NCBI RefSeq assembly: GCF_020520425.1
Contig: NC_079490.1
Location: 7,192,001-7,256,000, forward strand
Direction: 5' to 3'
Source: Spinacia oleracea
Lineage: Eukaryota; Streptophyta; Magnoliopsida; Caryophyllales; Amaranthaceae
Length of the DNA: 64,000 bases
Under the pieces are notes generated by a model. It made no database searches. It was not told the DNA's origin and saw nothing but the letters and a program-made list of their open reading frames with translations. The translations under genes and the position numbers were made by a program. Positions 52,862 to 64,000 of this stretch are shown piece by piece (positions within the stretch are counted from its first letter, which is position 1; each line of letters starts with the position of its first letter).

Positions 52862-55800
52862 AAGTGGTATCAGAGCTAAGGTTTTACTTTGATAAATTTT
52901 TAGGCGCATAACTATCTAGTTATTTAAAACAAACTTCTTAAAATCGAGCTTCTACGTATTATAGTGTTCAAAAATTGGTACTTTTTTTTTGGGGGGCCGA
53001 TTTCCTTTTTTCTAGTTTGAAAGTATATAATATTTCTTATTTAAGTTTGAAATTAAATTATTTATTCAAGTTAAAGTGATACTTTCGACATTTTTATTTT
53101 TCTTATTATTTATTATTCAAAAAAAAAAATGAGTACACTTATTTTTAAAGAAGTTCAAATTTTTGTTAGTTGTTTCAAGAGTTAGAATTCGTTATTTAGG
53201 AAATATAAATTTTTTTCGAATTAATAACTTTATTTCCGAATTTATTCGCTACGCATTTCCTTAATTTATTTTACTTCATTTATTTTATATTTTTATTTAT
53301 GTTATTATTCTATATTATAATTTTCTTATATTATCGTCATTTTACTTTGTTATTTAAATTATTCCAATGCTTTAGTTTATGAGAGATGGGTAATATAGGA
53401 AAGGGCATATAGGATAGAATTATATGTGCATTAGTAGTAAATTGCTAGCATAAGAAATTAATTGCTATGCGCATGTGTTAAATGTTTAAGTGTTGCATGT
53501 AAATGTGCATAGAAATTGTTTGATTCCACCAAACTTATTGTTTTATTAAATTCTGATTATGCTTTGGTTGGGAAATTGTTAGTAAGATCTTAAGTTGTTT
53601 GTTTCATGAATAAAATGCTTCTTTCCAAGTACACCAACATAGGATCCTTCGAGAAAATCGACGAATACTGAGGATCTAGATTTCACTTCACAAATTTTCA
53701 AGGAATGAACAGATAGACAAGATGCCTTAAACATTTGAAGTTGTAATAGTTAGTTTGTTCTTAAATGTTTTGGAGAATAAGTAGCAAAACTACAACAGTT
53801 TAAAGTTAAAGCAATAGGAGTTTGAGTTATTATTTATTCTTTTCAGGGATGTAATAAACCTTTATAGAATTAGCAATAAAAGTTCAAGTATTATTTTCAT
53901 TTTGAGAATTCCATAATACTCCAAGCTCTAAGTAGCACGCAAGAGATTAATTTTTTTATTGTTTGCATACTCAATGTGAATTGTGGAACAATTGAATTGC
54001 CACAAGAATAATAAGTGATTTGAGTGCATAAAGGAAATGAGGGGAAATCTAGACCCTTATGACCGATATGATTCAAAAATGTTATGCCTTAGGTGAATAT
54101 TTTTACTGGATGAGTGATGATTACTCTAATGATTGTGTACTTTCCTGGATAATTGTTTGTTGATGCGATCTCTATGGTCAAATCAAAAATTTCCTTTTAG
54201 AGAATACATATAAGTTATGCATCGAACCTCAAATAGAGTCAGTAATTTCAGGTCGCATAATAGAATGACCACCAACAATAATGACCTAGCTGCTGCTATT
54301 CGCCTCTTGGCGGAAAAGCTGACACATGAGAGAACTGAAGGCCCTTATCCTTCTGGGGGCATGTTTGAGTGACTAGCCAAGGTTAAGCAACCTTACTTTA
54401 AAGGGCAAGCTTGTCCTACCTTCTTAGAAAATTAGGTTAAAGAGTTTGAGAAAATGTTTGGGGTTGTGAACTGTCTTGAGAACATGAGAGTGGGTCAAAT
54501 TGTAATGTACTTGAAAGATGAAGCTGAATTATGGTTGAGAGAAAATGAAGCTAGACTTAGCGCTGTTGAGAGATTCAATTGAGATTCGTTTGTTACTGCC
54601 CTAAGGAAAAAGTTTTATCCTTCTTTTATGAGAAAGCAAAAATCACAGGAACTCATAAACCTTGGGATGGGGAGTATGACCATCGCTGAATACTATAGAA
54701 AATTTATAGCGCTGTCGAGGTTTGCACCTGAGGTTGTAGCCACAGAGGAGCTAAAGGCTCAGAGGTTTGAGCAAGGTTTGACTGATGAGATCCAATTAGG
54801 ATTAGGTGGGGAAACCTTTACATGTTTAGATATTGAGTATGGAAGAACCGCCCATATTTATGGTTTGCAGTCCAGAAGGGACAAGAAAAAAAAAAAAAAA
54901 ATTGTTGGGGAGAAAAGATAAGAGTTCAATGCGGGAGAAACCAAGGGAATTTCAAGAGGAATATGAATGAGAATAGGAATGGGAATGGAAATGGAAATAG
55001 AAGTTTTCAAGGACGGAACACTCAGGGACCATATAGAATGACACCTCCTGAAATGAGCTAATTAAGAAACAATTGCAAGAGTCGTTTCGTTAAGGGGTAC
55101 ATTAGGCCTAGTGCATAACAGTGGGGAGCTCCTGTGTTGTTTGTTAAGGAGAAAGATAAAAGTATGGAATTATGCATCGATTTTAGGGAACTAAACACCA
55201 TCGAGAACAAGTACCCTTTGCCTAGGATAGATGACATATTGGATTAATTGAATTGGGCTAGTGTGTTCTCGAAGACTGATTTGTGTTTGAAGTACCACCA
55301 ATTGAGAATAGCTGATAAGGACCTAAGACCTCGTTAGGATTCGTTATTGTCATTATGGGTTTAGAGTAATGTCTTTTGGGTTAACCAATGCACCTGCCAT
55401 AATTATGGTTTGATGAATAAGATTTTACACGAATTCCGAATTAAGTTCGTTATTATGTTATTGATGATATCCTGATTTATTCAAGGAATGAGAAGGAGCA
55501 TGACAAACACTTGAGGATTATTTGGAGACGCTTAGAAAGAATCTAGTTTTATTAGATGAAGTATACAAATATGAAGTCATGTGTGTATAAGTGACACCGA
55601 CGGAAAAGTGAAGGACTAAATTGATTGAAAACTACGTTACGTAAAGGAATAAATTTAAGAGAAGATTTGAGTGGTCCAGGATCGTTAAAAATCATTTGTT
55701 GTCTTGAAAAGATGGGGGGAATCATATGAATTGGTGAAAGAGCTAAGAGTTAAGCCCAAAAGTTATGCATCCATGAGAGGCGTGATGAGGTTCGGTAGAA

Positions 55801-56845
55801 AGGAAAAGTTGAGCAGAAGGAGTTTCTGTAGATCCTGCTAAGATTCAAGTTGTGAGTGAGTGACCTACTCCAAAGAACGCGTCCGATATCTGAAGTTTCA
55901 TAGGCCTAGATGACCATTATAGGAGGTTGTGAAAGACTTTTGGAAGAAAGAAAAACCAATGACCAACCTGTTTGAAAAAGGAATCGAAATTAAAGTGGAG
56001 TGAGAAATAAGAGTAAACTTTCCAAGTGTGAAAAGAGCGTTTGACTTCCGCACTCGTTGTCGTGTTAGTTGAAACCTTATGAGGCTAATTAACCTACTCA
56101 TGACTTATAGCTAGCTGCTATTGTGTTCGCTTTGAGGTTTAGAGACATTACCTTTATATGAAAACATGTAAGATCCTTATCGACCATAAAAGCCTGAAAT
56201 TTGGGAAAAACGTCCAGTTAAATCTTGGGACAACATTGAAAATGATACTGCTTTCCACCCTGCAACCGATGGTCAGCCTGAGAGCACTAACCAAACTATG
56301 GGAGATATGTCGAGAGTGTACTATTGGCTTTAAAGAGAAGTTGGGAGATCGTTTAGATTTGATTGAATTTTCGTGCATCAATAGTTACCATGCGAGCATT
56401 ACGATATCACATGTTGAGGCAATGTGTGGAAAAAGTGTAGAAGTTCATTTGCTGGAATGATTTGAGTGAATATATTGTATTGGGGACAGAATTCGTTGAA
56501 AGAGAAATATCCAAAGTTATTCACTAAGATGAGTTACGAGGGCGTAACTCGTTTTCTTTAAGGGGGGTAGAATGCGATAGAAATTCGCGCTTTTTACCTA
56601 TTTTTATGGCAATCTTATGCATTTTATGCTCATCTTTAGCAACTTATTCATGTTGATGCAAAGTAAATAGATTCTCCGCATAAGAAAAAGGTGTTCATGA
56701 GTAACACGAGTAACTTTAAGTTGACAAAAGAGTGCACATGAGTGGCACAAGTATTTCTCCAGTAAGAATAAGTTAAAGACTTTTGAAAGATGTGTGAGTT
56801 CTCGTGTCAAGTTTCGGGACGAAACTCCTTTTAAGAGGGGTAGAT

Positions 56846-59602
56846 TGTAATCCCCCGTAAATTTAGAAACATTATTTATATATTTTAACGTATAGTTAAT
56901 TATATTTAAATAATAATTTACAGATTTTAGAAATAAATATATAATTAACGTATATTTATTTTATTACATTTTGAATATTTTTAACGATTTACGAAATCAA
57001 ATTAATTTTAGAATCTCACGTTGAAAATAATTCGAATTGCGAAAACCGATTGAATTTAGAAAACGATCCTAATCGATTTTGGGTTAAAATCCTAAAACTA
57101 AATCATAAACCTAACCCAATTTGGTGAAGCCCAAAACATTAAATCCACAACTCTCCCCTCCTCGCCTCTCTTTCAATTTCACGTAGAAACAAAAAAAAAA
57201 AAAAAAACAAAAACAAAACCAAAACCCTTTCCTTGCTTCAGTTTCACGTGAAGTATTGCTGCAGCTTTCCTTGCTTCAACGCCGCCGTCAACCACCATCG
57301 CCTGACCGCCGCCTGCACCACCGTATACCTCGCCGTCGGCGTCTCCTCCTTTGTCCGGTAACTCCTCCATCTCTTGCTTCGTTTTTCTTGCTCCCCCTTC
57401 GTTTCTTAACCTCTCCTCTTGGTTACGTTATTCCTGTTTTCGCGCAGCGAGACTGCCGTGCTCGCCACCAGCACAGCCGTCGCGAGTTCTTCTCCGTCGC
57501 CTGACCGCCGACCTGCTCGGTAACTTCTCCTCCCTCCTTTCCCTTTTCTTTTCGTTCTCCTTACTTGGTGGATATTTCTTGCTCTCCTCAATTGTTTTCC
57601 TGCTATTGCACAGCCACCGCACGACCCAGCCACGTCGCAACAACCACCGGAACCACCACTCGCTGCCGCGCCTCCCTTGCCGCCGGCCAGCATCTCCTTA
57701 AACCTTTATTTGGTTAATTTCTTAAACTCTAAGCTATTTAAATGTTTTAAATTATGTTTTAATTATGTAATTTATGTTTTATTGAATTAAATGTTTAGTT
57801 TTTATTATTCAATTATGAATTTCAGATTTATATATTTTACATAATTGAATTATTAAATTTCAGATTACATAATTTGATTGAAACGAGAATTTGAATTATT
57901 TAAAGCACGAATTGTAATTTTAATAGTTTTGAAATCATGGTAGGATGATTATAAGTTATTAAAGTTATTATTTTTATGATTTCAAACATGTTAATTATGT
58001 TTTGGAGTAGTTTGAAATTAGTTATATTGCTGAAAATTTAAAGTATAATGTTTGCGAAGAGTTTTCAACGAATTTCAAACATCGAATTCAATAATTATGA
58101 TGCTAGGAAATCAAATATTCAAGTTTTGATATTGGGGAAGCTTCTAAATATGTTTAGGATGTATTTAGATTGCTTTATTATGGTTGCGAAAGATTAGAAA
58201 TTGATTGGGAATATTTGTTGATTGTTTTAGGCGGAGAATTCTCCCTAGGTGACTTTTGAAAGTGTTAAAGTGGCCTATTAGTTTGTCTACACAAGGTACG
58301 TACATACCTGTGTGCTTGGAATGTGTGTTATTTGTTGAATCCATGCTGAAAGTCGTTGATGAACTAGATTATGTTGGAATTTCATGTTTAATATTGTTGG
58401 ATGGACATGTTGAACATATATATTTCGTTATGAGGATTATAACATGTTAGTAGATGATTGATGCAAACAAGTTTGATTGGGAACACTAGATTACTTTATA
58501 TATATTGATTCAGATCGATTGATTGTTGTTCCCTTTTAGCTTTTCACTACTTTATGAGGGCCGAGGACCTTGTTTAGTAAGTTGAAACCTTATACCCATA
58601 TAGAGGGGTTGATCAGTATTAAAGGAAAGGTTGGATTTAATTGGAATGAGTCTTGATTGACATCTCTGTGATCACTTACTTAATTCCAAGATAAGAATAG
58701 TGGAGAATAATTGTTGATTGTATGACTTATGTGATTGTTGAGTCATAACGGAGTTTAATTGGTAAAGCATGTAAAGTGAAACTGAGTAGCAATAGCTTTA
58801 GACTGTGCACGTCTAAAGTGACGGACAATCAGGAGTTGGGGTCATGGGTCGCCTATGGCTTTCTCTGGGCCGGATTGATCATCGGTTCTATTTTATTCAA
58901 AAGTCCCTCGATATCGCAGGTCATTGGGGTTTACGGAGTCGCGCCCGTACCTCGTCTTCCTTAGTGAAGAAGAAGAAGTTTCTAGTAGACAGCTCAGTCC
59001 ATTGACTATTTCAATTAAAATAATGTTAATGATACAAAGGTCTAGTTCAGTCAAATATAGTCTTCAAGTCAATATGTTTTGGTTATCCTTGCTTATGTTT
59101 TATTTAGTATCATGTTAGGATTGTTCGTTTAATAGAATCATGTTATAGGATTATTATTGATTTAGTATGTAGTACTCAGCTTTGCTGATTACGTGCTTTT
59201 GCTTGTGCATGTTGATCATGGCTATGCCTTATTGATCCTGTGATGACCCAATCTTTGGTGAGCAGTCTCTAAGGATCAATAAGCATTGTCCATCTGCAGG
59301 TTTGAAGATGTTGCATCATTGGGATCGGGAATAGAGAGCTTGTATTTAGTTTTGATTTGCTAAGTTGACTTGGGTTTGTTTAATTGGACTTTAAACTTGT
59401 TAGTTGATCTTATTTTCGTTGATTGGCTTTGGGATTAACTATGTAATCGATTATTTATAAACCTAAAGTTAGTTTTATGTTTTCCGCTACAAAATTCTGA
59501 ATAAGCCGTTACGTTTTCACACGGGCGATAATGCCTTGATAATTCTCTATGTTTTATATTAAAAAGGTACTTTAGAAAAGGGAGAATTGTCGGGGTGTTA
59601 CA
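56846..59602 (+). repeat. 3' LTR of the Gypsy fossil
   Basis: 2757 bp, direct repeat of the 5' LTR with about 15 substitutions and a few length changes in simple runs. Confidence 0.93.
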
Positions 59603-59607
59603 ATACG

Positions 59608-60393
59608 TGATAGAGTGGGGAACTTATAGAGAGGGAAAAGGAGTAAGGGGATATAGAGGAATCAAATTAACTTTGTTAATCTTACTCAATTCATGACTTT
59701 TGATTGTTATTCTTGTAAAAGAAACTTAAATTATTGTTCTAGGTTAACCTTGGGCATAAAAAAATGCTATTGGCATGTATATGAAGCAGAATCTTCCCCA
59801 CGTTGCCAATTTCACGTCGCAAAAGACCCAATAGACTATATTGGTTCGGAGTACGTACGATGTAATACGGAGTATATCTCTTTTTGTTTTTTTACGTTTG
59901 ATATTTTGCACGTTTATTAATCACTAATTAATGTGTAATGAGATTCCTCTATTTTTTAAAGTAAATAAAGAAAATTACGTTTATTTATAATTTTCTCATT
60001 CTTATCAAAATACTGATATTGGGAAAATGATCGAGAAAAATTTAATGTCCCAATAGAAAAGTGTGAGAGATTAAATGACTCAATAAAATTAATTGGTTAA
60101 AATCATCTTTGAACACAAATTTTGATAGAATATTAAATCATTTATGTGATAATATAAAAGAAAATGTAAAAATATTTTGAGACACCCGAAAAAAAAAAAT
60201 AGAAGAACAAAAACAGACGGAAGGAGTAATTATTTTATTCATCCGTCAAACATAGGCTAAAAAATTTGTATATATCATTTGCCAAAAAATTAGGTAAATC
60301 AAGGTACAAAATCGATTATTCGGGTGTGTTTACTCCCCTACACACCTCGTATTTGTATTTGTTTCATTGTTTTTCAATTTTTTTTTTTTAGGG
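59608..60393. other. Intergenic, no gene seen
   Basis: AT-rich. One TACGGAGTA word at 59866. A MITE-like end (GACGGAAGGAGTAAT) lies near 60220. Confidence 0.5.
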
Positions 60394-60713
60394 AATTTTA
60401 TTTCAATTTTTTTTTTTTTTTTTTTTGAAGGGAAAAGCTACGGCTACTAGTTCTCATTAACGTTTAAGCAAAAATCCGTAGCTACAATATTCTCCACCTC
60501 GCTTGGACAACTCCCTACCCACACCCTAGTGGAAAACTCGAGCGGGTTAAGATGAGCCATAGCATGAGCAACTAGATTAGCTTCCCTAAAAATATGAACG
60601 ACATCAATACTATCAAAGTAACAAGAAATAGAATTAATCTCCCTTACAATCATGCCAAGAAACGAGCCATCTTGGTTCTTTCCATTTACTAGGTTGACAA
60701 TTTTATTTCAATT
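60394..60713 (-). mobile_element. 5'-truncated LINE with RNase-H-like tail and 15-bp target duplication
   Basis: Perfect direct repeats AATTTTATTTCAATT (60394-60408 and 60699-60713) flank about 290 bp. On the minus strand it ends in poly-A (about 60409-60427) and encodes the last part of a LINE reverse-transcriptase protein: VVHIFREANLVAHAMAHLNP, then VWVGSCPSEVENIVATD, the RNase-H-like (RVT_3) C-terminus of plant L1-type elements. The perfect duplication indicates a fairly young insertion. Confidence 0.88.
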
Positions 60714-60830
60714 ATTACTTCAAGTTTCCATGCGGAATTTTTTTTTTATTTTTTTTCCCCTCTTTACATTATTTACATTCCGTATCATAAATTAGAATCT
60801 CAACAAAGTCGATGGTGGGTTTAGACTTAT

Positions 60831-60840
60831 GGTTAGAATT
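60831..60840. repeat. Flank GGTTAGAATT of the right MULE-like element, inner side
   Basis: Immediately outside the CGCAAATT terminus. It does not match the other flank of this element (CTTTAATGAC). If the segment is inverted, its reverse complement AATTCTAACC should lie at the outer end of the left element. Confidence 0.4.
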
Positions 60841-63800
60841 CGCAAATTTTTGGCTATACCCGGGTACAGCCAAAGCTGGCTGTACCCCCATCCAAAACGA
60901 CGTCGTTTTGTGTTGTTCAAAATGAACATTAATATACTGGTACAAAAATGAACATTTACTATTTCGGAAATGAACATTTATTTATTTATTTGGAATGAAC
61001 ATTTACTATTTTGGAAATGAACATTTATTGATTTATTTGGAAATAAACTACAAAAATGAACATTTACTATTTCGGAAATGAACATTTATTTATTTATTTG
61101 GAATGAACATTTATTTATTTATTTGGAAATAAACAATGTAGGCGCTTGTAAAAACATAAAAGACCAATGAAGTGAACAATTTCATTATGAACATTAACCA
61201 TATATTTATTGTGAACAAACAAATAAACAAAAAAGAACATAAAATTCAACAAAAAAGAACATAAAATTCCAGAAAAAAGAACAACCAATACAACAATTAT
61301 GAACAATTTTATGATGAATTTTAAAGCCAACATGAAAGAACAAACAATACAACAAGAAATAACAAATTAATACTGGTACAAAAATGAACATTTACTATTT
61401 CGGAAATGAACATTTATTTATTTATTTGGAATGAACATTTACTATTTTGGAAATGAACATTTATTTATTTATTTGGAAATAAACTACAAAAATGAACATT
61501 TACTACTTCGGAAATGAACATTTACTATTTCGAAAACGAACATTTATTTATTTGGAATGAACATTTACTATTTTGGAAATGAACATTTATTTATTTATTT
61601 GGAAATAAACAATATAGGCGCTTGTAAAAACATAAAAGACAAATGTAGTGAACAATTTCATTATGAACATTAACCATATATTTATTGTGAACAAACAAAT
61701 AAACAAGAAAGAACAAATAATTCAACAAAAAAGAACAAACAATATAAAAAAGAACATAAAATTCCAGAAAAAGAACAAACAATACAACAATTATGAACAA
61801 TTTTATGATGAATTTTAAAGCCAACATGAAAGAACAAACAATACAACAAGAAAGAAGAAACAATAAAGCAGATAATTATTATGAACAAACAAATAAACAA
61901 GAAAGAACAAATAATTCAACAAAAAATAACAAACAATATAAAAAAGAACATAAAATTCCAGAAAAAAGAACAAACAATACAACAATTATGAACAATTTTA
62001 TGATGAATTTTAAAGCCAATGAAAGAACAAACAATACAACAATAAGTTTGATGAATGAATTTAAAAAACAACAAGAAATAACAAACGGTACAACAAGAAA
62101 GAACAAACAATACAAAAAGAAAGAATAAAAGATTAATGACGAGTTTAATTATGAACATTAACCATATGATTATTATAAACAAACAAATAAACAAGAAAGA
62201 ACAAACAATATAAAAAAGAACAAAAAATTCCAGAAGAAAGAACAAAAAAATACAACAATTATGAAAATTTGATGATGAATTTAAGAAACAACATGAAAGA
62301 ACAAACAGCACAACAAGAATGAACAAACAGCACAATAAGAATGAACAAACAGTACAATAAGAATGAACAAACAATACAATAAAAAAGAACAAACAGTCGA
62401 CAAGAATGGACAAATAATATGAGCGTGTCGTTTTTGAGTACAGCGAGAGCTGGCTGTACCCGGGTACCGCAAATTTTTGGCTATACCCGGGTACAGCCAA
62501 AGCTGGCTGTACCCCCATCCAAAACGATGTCGTTTTGTGTTGTTTAAAATGAACATTAATATACTGGTACAAAAATGAACATTTACTATTTCGGAAATGA
62601 ACATTTATTTATTTATTTGGAATGAACATTGACTATTTTGGAAATGAACATTTATTTATTTATTTGGAAATAAACTACAAAAATGAACATTTACTATTTC
62701 GAAAAAGAACATTTGTTTAGTTATTTGGAATGAACATTTACTATTTTGGAAATGAACATTTATTTATTTATTTGAAAATAAACAATATAGGCGCTTGTAA
62801 AAACATAAAAGACCAATGAAGTGAACAATTTCATTATGAACATTAACCATATATTTATTGTGAACAAACAAATAAACAAGAAAGAACAAATAATTCAACA
62901 AAAAAGAACAAACAATATAAAAAAGAACATAAAATTCCAGAAAAAAGAACAACCAATACAACAATTATGAACAATTTTATGATGAATTTTAAAGCCAACA
63001 TGAAAAAACAAACAATACAACAAGAAAGAACAAATACTGGTACAAAAATGAACATTTACTATTTCGGAAATGAACATTTATTTATTTATTTGGAATGAAC
63101 ATTTACTATTTTGGAAATGAACATTTATTTATTTATTTGGAAATAAACTACAAAAATGAACATTTACTATTTCGGAAATGAACATTTATTTATTTATTTG
63201 GAATGAACATTTACTATTTTGGAAATGAACATTTATTTATTTATTGGGAAATAAACAATATAGGCGCTTGTAAAAACATAAAAGACCAATGAAGTGAACA
63301 ATTTCATTATGAATTTTAAAGCCAACATGAAAGAACAAACAATACAACAAGAAAGAACAAACAATAAAGCAGATAATTATTATGAACAAAAAAATAAACA
63401 AAAAATAACAAAAAATTCAACAAAAAATAACAAACAATATAAAAAAGAACATAAAATTCCAGAAAAAAGAACAAACAATACAACAATTATGAACAATTTT
63501 ATGATGAATTTTAAAGCCAACATGAAAGAACAAACAATACAACAATAAGTTTGATGAATGAATTTAAAAAACAACAAGAAAGAACAAACAGTACAACAAG
63601 AAAGAACAAACAATACAAAAAGAAATAATAAAATATTAATGAAGAGTTTAATTATGGTCATTAACCATATGATTATTATAAACAAACAAATAGACAAGAA
63701 AGAACAAACAATATTAAAAAAACATAAAGTTCTAGAAGAAAGAACAAAAAATACAACAATTATGAAAATTTGATGATGAATTTAAAAAACAACATGAAAG

Positions 63801-63986
63801 AACAAACAGTACAACAAAAATGAACAAACAGTACAACAAGAAAGAACAAACAGTACAATAAGAATGAACAAACAGTACAATAAAAAAGAACAAACAGTCG
63901 ACAAGAATGAACAAACAATATGAGCGCGTCATTTTTGGGGGGTACAGCCAGAGTTGGCTGTACCCGGGTACAGCAGTTAGCAATTG
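60841..63986 (-). mobile_element. MULE-like non-coding element, right copy (complete dimer)
   Basis: 3146 bp, inverted relative to 1-2461 and nearly identical to it. Left terminus CGCAAATTTTTGGCTATACC and right terminus (read inward) CAATTGCTAACTGCTGTACC each reach CCCGGG at the same distance (24 nt) and share CCCGGGTACAGCC, as terminal inverted repeats should. An internal junction at 62467/62468 shows two units joined tail to head (1627 and 1519 bp). Each unit is filled with GAACA/TGTTC words and TTTATTTATTTGGAA runs and has no credible coding sequence. Non-autonomous; a MULE by flank length and terminus style. Confidence 0.75.
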
Positions 63987-63996
63987 CTTTAATGAC
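63987..63996. repeat. Presumed 10-bp target-site copy CTTTAATGAC
   Basis: Directly follows the outer terminus of the right element and is the exact reverse complement of 2462-2471. Confidence 0.55.
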
Positions 63997-64000
63997 ATCC

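Larger units (their letters stand above)
50110..59602 (+). mobile_element. Ty3/Gypsy LTR retrotransposon fossil with 2.75-kb LTRs
   Basis: LTRs at 50110-52861 and 56846-59602 begin TGTAATCCCCCG and end GGGGTGTTACA. The element is flanked by 5-bp target duplications ATACG (50105-50109 and 59603-59607). TGGTATCAGAGC follows the left LTR (tRNA-Met primer site) and a purine-rich AAGAGGGG precedes the right LTR. The internal region (about 4 kb) has gag-like (about 54260-54920), reverse-transcriptase-like (about 55130-55560) and integrase-like (about 56220-56400) stretches in Gypsy order. It is heavily broken and shortened (well over ten breaks). LTRs differ at about 15 positions by eye (about 0.5 percent), so insertion was recent, a few hundred thousand years at usual plant rates. 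The LTR start resembles Tekay/Del-type chromoviruses; clade unproven. Confidence 0.92.

Overview
This window is plant nuclear DNA. It has intron-containing genes, two long intronless PPR genes, tandem F-box/FBA genes, a MIR408 locus, MITEs, LINE and SINE pieces and LTR retrotransposon fossils. The 9-mer TACTCCGTA/TACGGAGTA occurs at least 11 times where about 0.5 is expected. From memory that word is typical of Caryophyllales genomes (spinach, beet, quinoa relatives), so an amaranth-family plant is a reasonable but unproven guess.

Layout. 1-2461 and 60841-63986 are two nearly identical MULE-like, coding-free elements in opposite orientation, each a tandem dimer. 4.2-17.3 kb holds three tandem F-box/FBA genes with a shared E2F-like promoter site and a shared 3' exon for an acidic tail; only the middle copy is intact. 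17.7-20.45 kb is a foldback-ended element packed with ATAGTAACT words. 23.9-25.8 kb is an RFL-type PPR gene, followed closely by a dead receptor-kinase fragment and then a dead WNK kinase (28.8-29.5 kb). 31.0-33.6 kb is an unfamiliar spliced gene built on a duplicated two-exon module. A retroposed U6 snRNA fragment lies at 33.9-34.0 kb. 35.5-38.2 kb is a PB1-containing domesticated MULE transposase gene (MUSTANG-B type). 40.13-40.25 kb is MIR408, with eight GTAC copper-response cores upstream. 42.5-43.4 kb is a Cys-rich zinc-binding-like gene, and 45.6-47.8 kb (minus) a second P-class PPR gene. 48.4-50.1 kb is a CGGGT-rich repeat interrupted by a small LTR element. 50110-59602 is a Ty3/Gypsy fossil with 2.75 kb LTRs and a 5-bp target duplication. 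60.4-60.7 kb is a LINE tail with a perfect 15-bp target duplication.

Main results. (1) The flanks of the two terminal MULE-like elements show that the ~58 kb between them has probably been flipped, either in the genome or in the assembly: the 10-bp flank of one element's inner end is the exact reverse complement of the 10-bp flank of the other's outer end. (2) MIR408 carries a dense SPL7-type copper-response cluster. (3) Three tandem F-box genes share an E2F-like site and an acidic, Tyr-Trp-containing C-terminal exon not described by the F-box/FBA architecture. (4) A U6 fragment sits between perfect 12-bp target duplications.

The genes do not form one pathway. Likely roles are substrate recognition for SCF ubiquitin ligases (F-box), organelle RNA processing (PPRs), copper-economy regulation (MIR408) and transposase-derived gene regulation (MUSTANG).
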